Shown: positions 1-6,420 of the stretch, one piece after another
How positions within the stretch are numbered: the first letter of the stretch is position 1
Layout of the letters: each line of letters opens with the position of its first letter
Source of the DNA: JBFWIW01 sp050253535
GTDB taxonomy: Bacteria > Bacillota > Clostridia > Oscillospirales > Oscillospiraceae
Assembly: GCA_050253535.1 (NCBI GenBank)
Contig: JBFWIW010000076.1
Span: 1 to 12,439 of the forward strand
Direction: 5' to 3'
DNA: 12,439 bases
Position numbers and translations under genes: made by a program
The notes under the pieces: model-generated
Database searches by the model: none
Told to the model about the DNA's origin: nothing
The model's input: the letters and a program-made list of their open reading frames with translations, nothing else

Positions 1-44
1 TTATCAGGATTACAGCAGCCTCTTATTTTTATACCTTATTACAA

Positions 45-2030
45 TTATAAAACGTTTTCGGCGGCTGCGCCGGCGTCTTCACGCTTAAGCGTGAATAGCG
101 CAACGGTTCCTTTTAAAATATTGGCCTGACTTGCGAGCTCTTCGCTGGAAGCCGCGCTTTCCTCAGCTGTTGCGGAGTTATTTTGTACAACGATGGACAC
201 TTGACCAAGTCCTGATACCACCTGCTGAATGGAATCTTTCTGTTCTTCCGAGGCGGTGAAAACCTGTTTAATAAGTTTTGCGGCATTGTCGACTTCACCC
301 ACTGCTGTATCTAATTCGGTGGCGGTTTCACTGGAAAGTCTAATGCCGTTATTAATAGCGGATATTGTGTTCATGATCAGTTCAGATGTATTTTTTGCGG
401 CCCCGGAGCATTTTCCCGCCAGGTTTTTAACTTCTTCAGCTACGACCGCAAAACCTTTTCCGCTTGAACCGGCTCTCGCAGCTTCAACAGCGGCATTGAG
501 AGCCAGAATATTGGTCTGAAAAGCGATGTCCTCAATAGTTTTAATAATCTGACTGATTTTATTTGAGGTATCATTAATTTCGCTCATTGCCTCGGTCAGC
601 TTTTTCATCTGTCCGTTGCTGCTGCTCAGTTTTTCTTTGGCTATTTGAACCTTATTATTGGCTTTTTCCGCACTATTTGTGGTGTCGGTAATATGATTTG
701 AGAATTCTCCCATAGTAACCAGCAGTTCTTCCACAGAGTTCGCCTGTTCGGTTGAGTTCTGGGCCAGGCACTGCGCACCATTGGATATTTGCTCAGCGGC
801 GTTCAAAACCTCGCCCGATGCGGTATTGATTTGAGTAATTGTTCTATTGAGAGAATCAATGATCTCCTCCATATCTTTTTGAATACCGATAAAATTACCC
901 GCATATTCCTGACTCGTATTTACGTCAAGATTTCCTGTAGAAATGTTTGAAAGTACATTATGTATATCCTTAATATATGAATTCAGGCTGCTGGTGGTTT
1001 GTCTCAGGGAGTCCGCAAGAATAAATGTCTCATCCTTTGATTTTACTTCCGGTACGCATGAAGTGAGGTCGCCCTCGCTTAGCAGTTTAAGCCTGCCTGA
1101 AACAATTGAAATGGGTTTCCCGATTTTATTTGCAAATATGACAGCAAACACAAAGGAAACGATAATAATTGCTATTGTAATTATTATTGAAATTAAAACG
1201 CTGCTGTATAAAGAGGACATCATTTCATGCTCGTCGGCGACCATGGCAAGATCCCAGCCGTCTGTATTGGAAACCGGCGTATATGCTATATACTTTTGCG
1301 ATCCCTCAAAATTGACGGAAGTGGAGCCGGTCTGATTGTTCAGCATTTCACTGATAAAATTGCCCATTGTGCCGTAGGAAGCGTCATTTTCACTCATAGT
1401 AATATAATTTGTGAAAGATCCGACAAGTGAGTTGTCTTTGTGTGCCACAATTGTACCTGTTTTATCAATTACAAAACCATAACCCTTATTGCCGATGGAG
1501 ACATCCTTGATTATCTGGCTGAATACGTCGTTACTCAACTGCGCAAATACAATGCCGTTATAGCCTGAACCGTTATCGACCTTTGCCGCAAGATTCAATA
1601 AAATTTGACCGGCTGTCTTTTTTGATTCCAGAGGACTTGAAATATAGGTTTCGCCGTTAATTGCTTTTTGAAAATATTCACGGTCTGAAATATCAACCCC
1701 ATCAACCGTGATACCGTCTGCCGTTGCAAATACAACCTCTTCAAATCCGAATTTATCAATGTATTCCTGCCTGATTGCGCTAATTTCAGATACGGATAAC
1801 CCCGCGGTTATCCTGCTGTCGGACGCTATAGTTTCAATTTCATTTTTGTATATGCTGATGGCATTTGCAATTGCCAGAGAATATGCTTTGGAAGTTGCGT
1901 TTACGCTGGTATCCATGTCATTATTTACTGTTTTATAGAGAATAAAAGTGTTTATACCCGTCAGCAGGAGGCAAATAATAAGCGCAATCAGACATATCAA
2001 TACCGTTAATTTCATTTTTATACTTTTCAT
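45..2030 (-). CDS. Methyl-accepting chemotaxis protein with dCache-type sensor domain
   Basis: Transmembrane chemoreceptor that senses an extracellular ligand and controls the CheA/CheW kinase complex at the inner face of the membrane. Numbering from the ATG at 2030 (661 residues): a short basic N-terminus, TM1 about 8-32, an extracellular dCache-like region about 40-272 containing the typical DREYFQKAINGE stretch (about 117-126), TM2 about 279-300, HAMP about 301-355, then a long coiled-coil signalling domain. The conserved hairpin tip is clear at about 500-530 (EDIAFQTNILALNAAVEAARAG). The C-terminus (ENVL) lacks a CheR-tethering pentapeptide of the NWETF type. The open frame extends to a TTG at 2057, but that codon has no ribosome binding site, whereas GGGGAG lies inside this extension upstream of the ATG at 2030. 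The gene is visibly more AT-rich than ruv, glmM or asnA. The ligand cannot be predicted; no che genes are in view. Family assignment is firm, the exact start less so. Confidence 0.95.
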   Translation of the reverse strand: MKSIKMKLTVLICLIALIICLLLTGINTFILYKTVNNDMDTSVNATSKAYSLAIANAISIYKNEIETIASDSRITAGLSVSEISAIRQEYIDKFGFEEVVFATADGITVDGVDISDREYFQKAINGETYISSPLESKKTAGQILLNLAAKVDNGSGYNGIVFAQLSNDVFSQIIKDVSIGNKGYGFVIDKTGTIVAHKDNSLVGSFTNYITMSENDASYGTMGNFISEMLNNQTGSTSVNFEGSQKYIAYTPVSNTDGWDLAMVADEHEMMSSLYSSVLISIIITIAIIIVSFVFAVIFANKIGKPISIVSGRLKLLSEGDLTSCVPEVKSKDETFILADSLRQTTSSLNSYIKDIHNVLSNISTGNLDVNTSQEYAGNFIGIQKDMEEIIDSLNRTITQINTASGEVLNAAEQISNGAQCLAQNSTEQANSVEELLVTMGEFSNHITDTTNSAEKANNKVQIAKEKLSSSNGQMKKLTEAMSEINDTSNKISQIIKTIEDIAFQTNILALNAAVEAARAGSSGKGFAVVAEEVKNLAGKCSGAAKNTSELIMNTISAINNGIRLSSETATELDTAVGEVDNAAKLIKQVFTASEEQKDSIQQVVSGLGQVSIVVQNNSATAEESAASSEELASQANILKGTVALFTLKREDAGAAAENVL

Positions 2031-2042
2031 GATATTCCCATT

Positions 2043-2048
2043 CTCCCC
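2043..2048 (-). promoter_or_regulatory. Ribosome binding site favouring the ATG at 2030
   Basis: GGGGAG on the minus strand, 12 nt before the ATG at 2030. The spacing is a little long; a second GGGA lies closer. It lies inside the 5' extension that the alternative TTG start at 2057 would translate, and that TTG has no purine-rich site upstream. Confidence 0.45.
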
Positions 2049-2098
2049 ATTTTCCAAATAATCGGTAAAAATTCATATAATTACTCCATTTACAACTG

Positions 2099-2125
2099 TT
2101 ATCGAATTATTTTGAGACATACTTA
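2099..2125 (-). promoter_or_regulatory. Possible sigma-D (motility sigma, sigma-28) promoter of the chemoreceptor
   Basis: On the minus strand TAAG (2125-2122) and TTCGATAA (2106-2099) are separated by 15 nt. The known sigma-28 consensus in Firmicutes is TAAA-N15-GCCGATAA, so this matches 3 of 4 and 6 of 8 positions with the right spacing. Initiation would fall near 2092, about 60 nt before the ATG. Chemoreceptor genes are often in the motility regulon, which makes it plausible. It is a motif match only. Confidence 0.35.
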
Positions 2126-2211
2126 ACTGGTATTTCTACACGGACAAAATTACTGAGGTATTGACCGCAAAAAATAGAAATTACATAGAATATCAAATCT
2201 GAAAAAATATT

Positions 2212-2248
2212 AAAAATGCCGCACAAGGTCTTTTACACCTTGTGCGGC
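2212..2248 (-). terminator. Rho-independent terminator of the DUF4364-HAD transcript
   Basis: A perfect 12-bp GC-rich stem (2218-2229 with 2237-2248, 7-nt loop) is followed on the minus strand by a run of five T (2216-2212). It lies 22 nt past the HAD stop codon and insulates the chemoreceptor promoter region from that transcript. Confidence 0.9.
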
Positions 2249-2270
2249 GGTGCTTATATTACTTATATCA

Positions 2271-3095
2271 TTATATACCGAATGTTTCCTCGAGGAAGAC
2301 GGCGAGACCGTCTTCTTCGTTTGGGAGCGTGGAGTATTTGGCGGCTTCATGGACGTCCGCTTTGGCGTTTGCAACCGCGACACCCCATCCGACGCTCTCC
2401 AGCATGGTTATATCGTTACTTTCGTCACCGAAAGCGACGACGTCCTTCATGTCGATGCCGAGCATTTTACACAGCTCACGCAGAGTCGCCCCCTTGTTTA
2501 CGCCGCGCTTATTCAGCTCGACATTGTTGGCTCCGGAGGTGGAAACGTCGAATAGCCCCGTCTCGGTGAGCGCACTACGCACTTTTTCCGTATCTTTGCT
2601 GCCGTTTACCGGTATATAAAACTTTTCTATGCCCATCCCGTCGCTTTTGATGAATTCGCTGTAGGAATCCAGCACCAACGGATCGCCGTTCGCGTAATAT
2701 TCCAGATGATGGGCGGGTAATGCCATACTGCGGACATTTTCAAAGGAATGGCGGTCGATAGCCATTTTGTTTTTTATAAATAATTCCACCAGGTCGGAGG
2801 TGCCGGACAGTATGCTCCAGGCGGTCTCGGATTCTTTTTTTGTGAGATGGTGCGTTATTATAGTCTCTCGGTTTTTAACGTCGTAAACCGAGGCGCCGTT
2901 CGATGTGACGATATAGGAATATGAGGGGAGTATCCCACACGGAAGGACGCCGAGGCTCCGGCCCGTTACGGGGACAACAAAGATACCGCCTTCCGCCGCC
3001 CGCCTGAAAACCTCCTTTGTGCGGTCTGTCATCGTCATATGGTCGTTTTTTATGGCTGTGCCGTCAAGGTCGGTTGCAATAAGACGGGGCTTCAT
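2271..3095 (-). CDS. Cof-type HAD-IIB family hydrolase (sugar/nucleotide phosphatase-like)
   Basis: Cytosolic haloacid-dehalogenase superfamily phosphatase of the Cof/YidA type (274 residues, normal family length). Motif I is DLDGT at 9-13 (nucleophile Asp9, acid/base Asp11), motif II VTGR at 43-46, motif III Lys201 in NKGATL, and motif IV GDESNDITML at 223-232 with Mg-binding Asp224 and Asp228. The segment between motifs II and III is the C2B-type cap that sets substrate choice. Known members dephosphorylate sugar phosphates, nucleotides or flavin precursors with broad overlap, so the substrate cannot be named. The ATG is preceded by AAAGGA at 8-nt distance. It lies about 60 nt downstream of the DUF4364 gene on the same strand and probably shares its transcript. 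All catalytic residues are present. Confidence 0.93.
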   Translation of the reverse strand: MKPRLIATDLDGTAIKNDHMTMTDRTKEVFRRAAEGGIFVVPVTGRSLGVLPCGILPSYSYIVTSNGASVYDVKNRETIITHHLTKKESETAWSILSGTSDLVELFIKNKMAIDRHSFENVRSMALPAHHLEYYANGDPLVLDSYSEFIKSDGMGIEKFYIPVNGSKDTEKVRSALTETGLFDVSTSGANNVELNKRGVNKGATLRELCKMLGIDMKDVVAFGDESNDITMLESVGWGVAVANAKADVHEAAKYSTLPNEEDGLAVFLEETFGI

Positions 3096-3155
3096 ATGGT
3101 CAATCCTTTCTTTTTAAGCAAAATTTTAAGCTGTACTTTGCTTATTTCACGGTGT

Positions 3156-3683
3156 TCACTGTTCGTCCAGCAGAAGCATCATGATCTTCCCGTAAAGTGA
3201 TTCGGCGTTTGTCCTAAAATTCTTTTCCAGAGCGAACGCCTCTTCCTCTGTGCCGGCAAGAAGTTCAAGCGCTATGACTGGGCCGAGACCGTCATCCATT
3301 GAGAGAGAGACGGTATATCCGCCGCGCACACGGGCCTTGTGCTGCGTTTCTATGAGAGAGTCGCGTTTTTGTTTTACGGCGAGCGCCGTTGTGCTCTTCT
3401 GTGCTCTTATCCGAACACAATAAGGAAGCGAGGTGCCGATGGTATCTACATTTTTTCTGCCATCGTCCGTAATGGAGTACAACCCGTTTTCCGCTTTGAG
3501 CTGCCCGCCCTCCCGCAGCTCCGCTACGCACTCAGAGTAATCAAAATAGCTTATTGCGTCGTCGCAGAGGGTGAGCTCGGAGAGCGTATCGAAGGTGATC
3601 GGCTCCGGAAGACGCCTTAATATATAGAGAATGAGAAGTTTTATATTAAGCTTGTCGTGGATAAAGCCCAAACGCCTATCCAT
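3156..3683 (-). CDS. DUF4364 family protein (winged-helix-like)
   Basis: Conserved clostridial family of unknown function. The product is 175 residues from the ATG at 3683. The N-terminal part (FIHDKLNIKLLILYILRRLP, then a CDDAISYFDYSECVAEL segment and YSITDDGR) has the helix-rich layout and terminal wing expected of a winged-helix DNA-binding fold, so a regulatory role is inferred but unproven. The C-terminal half is mixed alpha/beta with no recognisable catalytic motif, signal peptide or membrane segment. The open frame starts at a GTG at 3692, but that codon overlaps the GGAGGT ribosome binding site, so the ATG 7 nt past that site is preferred. It precedes the HAD hydrolase in a probable two-gene operon and is divergent from the DUF3048 lipoprotein. 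No partner or target can be assigned. Confidence 0.85.
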   Translation of the reverse strand: MDRRLGFIHDKLNIKLLILYILRRLPEPITFDTLSELTLCDDAISYFDYSECVAELREGGQLKAENGLYSITDDGRKNVDTIGTSLPYCVRIRAQKSTTALAVKQKRDSLIETQHKARVRGGYTVSLSMDDGLGPVIALELLAGTEEEAFALEKNFRTNAESLYGKIMMLLLDEQ

Positions 3684-3690
3684 TAGACAC

Positions 3691-3696
3691 ACCTCC
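3691..3696 (-). promoter_or_regulatory. Ribosome binding site that fixes the DUF4364 start
   Basis: GGAGGT on the minus strand, 7 nt before the ATG at 3683. The upstream in-frame GTG at 3692 overlaps this site and so cannot use it, which rules out the longer 178-residue version. Confidence 0.8.
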
Positions 3697-3788
3697 GTAT
3701 AGTAATTTTCTTTCCGATTTCAATCGGTCAAGTTCGATCGCGTCCGGCACCTAACATATCGAATCGTACTATGCCTCACAAATACCGG

Positions 3789-3818
3789 ATTTTAATATAT
3801 TTTGGTATACTATGTCTA
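3789..3818 (-). promoter_or_regulatory. Candidate sigma-A promoter for the DUF4364-HAD operon
   Basis: Minus strand: TAGACA (3818-3813), 18-nt spacer, TAAAAT (3794-3789), each hexamer one mismatch from consensus. The predicted transcript begins near 3782, giving a leader of about 100 nt. The region is AT-rich, so a chance match is possible. Confidence 0.5.
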
Positions 3819-3880
3819 GTATAATACAGAACCCCGCCTTGGTACAATCCTTACTGTGGGAATTTTGTATTTTTTTCTAT

Positions 3881-3909
3881 TTGACATAATAACTGCCGGG
3901 GATTAAAAT
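3881..3909 (+). promoter_or_regulatory. Sigma-A promoter for the DUF3048 lipoprotein gene
   Basis: TTGACA (3881-3886), 17-nt spacer, TAAAAT (3904-3909). A perfect -35, optimal spacing and a 5/6 -10 lie about 40 nt before the start codon, followed by AGGAAGG (3932-3938) as ribosome binding site. It is divergent from the minus-strand candidate promoter at 3789-3818. Confidence 0.8.
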
Positions 3910-3948
3910 AATAGTATATTTTGTCAAAAGCAGGAAGGTAATGCACAG

Positions 3949-5055
3949 ATGAAGCGTTTTATACTTTTGGTGATTTCTTTGCTGCTTGTTTTTACGGCGG
4001 CCGCCTGTTCGGAAAGTGACGGCAAAACCGAGACGGCGACTGGACCTGATCCCATAGTCGCGCCTGAGACCGCGACTGAGACGGAATCTCAGCCTGAGCC
4101 TGAACCTGAGGCGGAACCGGAACCAGAGGCTTATACAGGGCCTTACAGTGCTCTAACAGGGCTTCCGACAGATAATGATCTGTCCGTCCGGCGCCCATTC
4201 GCTTTTATGCTGAACAATCTGAAAAAAGCGCTTCCTCAGGCGGGTATCGGCAGCGCGGACCTTATTTATGAGGCAGTGGTCGAGGGCGGTATAACCCGAA
4301 TAATGGCTGTATACGAGGATGTGCCTGATATCGCGGAAATTGGCAGCGTACGCAGTTCCCGCCACTATTTTCTGGATATGGCACAGGGACTGGACGCGAT
4401 TTATATCCACGCGGGCGGCAGCAATTACGCATATGCCGCAATTAAATCGAGGGGTATAACGAATATCGACGGCGTCAACGGCAGTGATTACATTTTTTAC
4501 CGCAACGCATCCAGGAGGAAGACAGCCGGTTATGAGCACAGCCTTATGGCGCTGCCTTCCAAGATTCCGGAATACGTGGAAATGAAGAAACTTCGCACGG
4601 AACACAAAGACGGCTACGAGTGCAACATGGTGTTTACGGACGAGCCTCAGCCCGACGGAGAGAGTGCGGAGAGTGTGACTGTGAAGTTCTCATCAACAAA
4701 AAACACGTCCTTCGAATATGACTCGGAGAACCAAGTCTATCTGGCAAGCCAGAACGGCAGTAAATATGTCGACGCGCTGGACGGCGAGCAGGTCTCGGTA
4801 AAAAACATTGTAATCGTTTATGCGGAGGTATATCAGATAGCCGGCGACACCGCGGGAAGAATGGATACTATTCTGACGGGCAGCGGCAAGGGATATTTTG
4901 CCTGTGAAGGCAAGTATGTCCCGATAACGTGGTCTAAGGATACATACTCGTCCCAGTTTGTTTTCAAGCTGAAGGATGGAACAACGCTCAACTTCGGGCG
5001 CGGCGTAAGCTACTTCGGCATAGTAGCAGACGGCAACACGGTGACATTCAAATAA
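3949..5055 (+). CDS. DUF3048 domain-containing lipoprotein (YerB-like)
   Basis: Predicted cell-surface lipoprotein of 368 residues. Residues 1-20 form a lipoprotein signal peptide: MKRF, a hydrophobic stretch and a lipobox ending in AAAC, with Cys20 the expected lipidation site. Residues 21-63 are a low-complexity linker rich in Thr, Glu and Pro, including a Pro-Glu repeat near 48-61, probably an extended spacer from the membrane. The N-terminal DUF3048 domain follows at about 66-210 (RPFAFMLNN; RIMAVYED; IGSVRSSRHYFLDMAQGLDAI), then a variable region and the C-terminal DUF3048 domain at about 245-367. Bacillus YerB has this architecture, and its biochemical function is not established to my knowledge. 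The start is supported by a promoter and ribosome binding site directly upstream; a terminator follows the stop, so it is probably monocistronic. Confidence 0.92.
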   Translation: MKRFILLVISLLLVFTAAACSESDGKTETATGPDPIVAPETATETESQPEPEPEAEPEPEAYTGPYSALTGLPTDNDLSVRRPFAFMLNNLKKALPQAGIGSADLIYEAVVEGGITRIMAVYEDVPDIAEIGSVRSSRHYFLDMAQGLDAIYIHAGGSNYAYAAIKSRGITNIDGVNGSDYIFYRNASRRKTAGYEHSLMALPSKIPEYVEMKKLRTEHKDGYECNMVFTDEPQPDGESAESVTVKFSSTKNTSFEYDSENQVYLASQNGSKYVDALDGEQVSVKNIVIVYAEVYQIAGDTAGRMDTILTGSGKGYFACEGKYVPITWSKDTYSSQFVFKLKDGTTLNFGRGVSYFGIVADGNTVTFK

Positions 5056-5066
5056 ATAATCACATG

Positions 5067-5095
5067 AAACGCCGTGGCTTTTGCCACGGCGTTTT
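5067..5095 (+). terminator. Terminator of the DUF3048 gene, between convergent genes
   Basis: A perfect 12-bp stem (5067-5078 with 5083-5094, TTTT loop) begins 11 nt after the stop codon and ends in a short T-run. asnA converges from the other side. On the minus strand the same hairpin has only a weak T-rich 3' end, so it may stop asnA transcripts less efficiently. No other asnA terminator is visible. Confidence 0.85.
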
Positions 5096-5145
5096 GTATA
5101 CCGAATTGCAGCGAGAAATTAATTGACGTGTGAATTATCGATAAT

Positions 5146-6150
5146 TTAAAGCAGCTCGACGCCGGCTTTTTTGCAGGTCTCCAGCGTTTCACGGTCCCAT
5201 ACGGATACCTGCACCTCGCCGATATGTGCCTTTCCGAGGAGCAGCATGCAGAGGCGTGACTGGCCGATGCCGCCGCCTATCGAGAGCGGAAGCTCTCCGG
5301 CCAGGAGCATTTTATGGAAGGGGAGAGCCCTGCGGTCGTCACAGCCGGCGAGGTTCAGCTGCGTTTCAAGAGATTTCTCGTCCACCCTTATGCCCATGGA
5401 GGAAACTTCAAACGCACAGCCCAGAAGGTCATCCCAAAGCAGGATGTCGCCGTTGAGGTCCCAGTCGTCATAGTCGGGGGCTCGTCCGTCGTGTTTTTCG
5501 CCCGAGCGGAGTGGCCGGCCTATCTGCATAATGAAGGCGGTCTTGTGAACCTTTAAATAGAGATTTTCACGCTCTTTTGGTGTCTTATCGGGATAGAGGT
5601 CTTCAAGTTCCTGCGTCGTTATGAATGAGACATTGGAACTGACCTCTGTCTTAAGCTCCGGAAACATGGCCTTTATAGTCCTGTGCGTCTCGCAGATGGC
5701 GGCAACGATGTCGTTTACCGTCTGTTTGAGGAAATCGAGGGTCCTATCCTCGGGGAGAATTATCTTTTCCCAATCCCACTGGTCGACATATATCGAGTGA
5801 AGGTTATCCAGTTCTTCATCGCGCCTTATGGCATTCATGTCGGTATAGAGTCCGGTACCCGGCATGAATTTATAGTTTCTGAGCGCCAGACGCTTCCATT
5901 TGGCGAGTGAGTGTACGACCTGAGCTTTCCCGCCGGTTGCGGTAATGTCGAATTCAACAGGGCGCTCAACGCCGTTAAGATTGTCGTTTAAACCGGAAGC
6001 GCCATCAACAAAAAGCGGTGCGGACACGCGGCGCAGGCATAGCTTCCCGGCCAGGCAGTCCTCAAACATACGCTTGAGCGTGCCGATGGCCTTTTGCGTC
6101 TCATATATGCCGAGTACAGGTGCATAGCCTTCAGGAATAAATGTCTTCAT
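5146..6150 (-). CDS. asnA: Aspartate--ammonia ligase (asparagine synthetase A)
   Basis: Cytosolic enzyme making L-asparagine from L-aspartate, ammonia and ATP, releasing AMP and pyrophosphate. It is related to class II aminoacyl-tRNA synthetase catalytic cores and unrelated to glutamine-dependent AsnB. The 334 residues match the family length of about 330. Recognisable family segments are RVSAPLFVD (41-49), GLNDNLNGVERPVEFD (53-68), HSIYVDQWDWEK (118-129), the EVSSMGIRVD stretch (248-257) and the C-terminal ATP-binding GGGIGQSR (292-299) carrying the class II motif 3 arginine. The ATG at 6150 has AAAGGAG just upstream. A perfect sigma-A promoter lies about 35 nt from the start, so it is probably transcribed alone. 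The short leader leaves no room for a T-box riboswitch. Confidence 0.97.
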   Translation of the reverse strand: MKTFIPEGYAPVLGIYETQKAIGTLKRMFEDCLAGKLCLRRVSAPLFVDGASGLNDNLNGVERPVEFDITATGGKAQVVHSLAKWKRLALRNYKFMPGTGLYTDMNAIRRDEELDNLHSIYVDQWDWEKIILPEDRTLDFLKQTVNDIVAAICETHRTIKAMFPELKTEVSSNVSFITTQELEDLYPDKTPKERENLYLKVHKTAFIMQIGRPLRSGEKHDGRAPDYDDWDLNGDILLWDDLLGCAFEVSSMGIRVDEKSLETQLNLAGCDDRRALPFHKMLLAGELPLSIGGGIGQSRLCMLLLGKAHIGEVQVSVWDRETLETCKKAGVELL

Positions 6151-6185
6151 CAGTGCTCTCCTTTAACGAAATAGAGATGGAAAAT

Positions 6186-6214
6186 ATTATATTATTCTTA
6201 GTCATAAATGTCAA
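6186..6214 (-). promoter_or_regulatory. Consensus sigma-A promoter of asnA
   Basis: On the minus strand TTGACA (6214-6209), exactly 17 nt, then TATAAT (6191-6186): a perfect match in both hexamers. Transcription would start near 6179, leaving a leader of about 30 nt. So strong a promoter suggests either high constitutive expression or control by a repressor or activator bound nearby. Confidence 0.88.
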
Positions 6215-6217
6215 ATA

Positions 6218-6239
6218 GACGGACATCATTTTGTCCGCC
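6218..6239. repeat. Inverted repeat directly upstream of the asnA -35 box
   Basis: GACGGACA (6218-6225) and TGTCCGCC (6232-6239) are arms of an 8-position inverted repeat, with one G-T wobble if read as RNA and a 6-nt centre. It ends 4 bp from the asnA -35 box on the upstream side, where activators commonly bind. It could instead be a weak hairpin at the end of the upstream gene's transcript; it has no T-run. Function inferred from position only. Confidence 0.4.
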
Positions 6240-6326
6240 TATTTTCAGCTCGCCAAAAAAGGTGTGATGAGAATGCTGGAAAAGTTTTCGCCGCGCCAAT
6301 TCTGGTATGTTCGGCAGATATGACGC

Positions 6327-6372
6327 TTTGCATGAAGGCTTCGGCTTAGAAGCCTTCATGCAAATATTTTTT
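6327..6372 (+). terminator. Strong plus-strand terminator with no plus-strand gene before it
   Basis: A 16-bp stem (6327-6342 with 6349-6364, loop GGCTTA) is followed on the plus strand by T, A and six T (6367-6372). Both flanking genes lie on the minus strand. Read on the minus strand the hairpin is preceded by A's and followed by GCGTC with no T-run. The best terminator geometry therefore faces the wrong way for either neighbour. It may still act as a 3' stabilising hairpin for the upstream minus-strand transcript. Confidence 0.6.
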
Positions 6373-6398
6373 GACATTTGTAAATTGGCAGACATAAT
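6371..6398 (+). promoter_or_regulatory. Possible antisense promoter
   Basis: TTGACA (6371-6376), 16-nt spacer, CATAAT (6393-6398). It would start a transcript near 6405 running antisense into the 3' end of the 6421-7251 gene. The stretch is AT-rich and part of the -35 overlaps the T-run of the preceding hairpin, so it may be coincidence. Confidence 0.25.
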
Positions 6399-6420
6399 TT
6401 TGTTGCCTGTTTTTCTGATT

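Noticed and set aside
3919..3929. Spo0A box near the DUF3048 promoter
   Set aside because: TTTTGTCAAAA has one mismatch to the TGTCGAA core, and such A/T-rich heptamers occur by chance; no second box is nearby.
5133..5146. 14-nt AT palindrome AATTATCGATAATT at the asnA stop codon
   Set aside because: Perfect but almost all A/T and without a T-run; too unstable as a terminator, and no evidence for a protein site.
6151..6185. T-box riboswitch in the asnA leader
   Set aside because: The predicted leader is only about 30 nt, far too short for a T-box, and no T-box consensus or specifier stem is visible.
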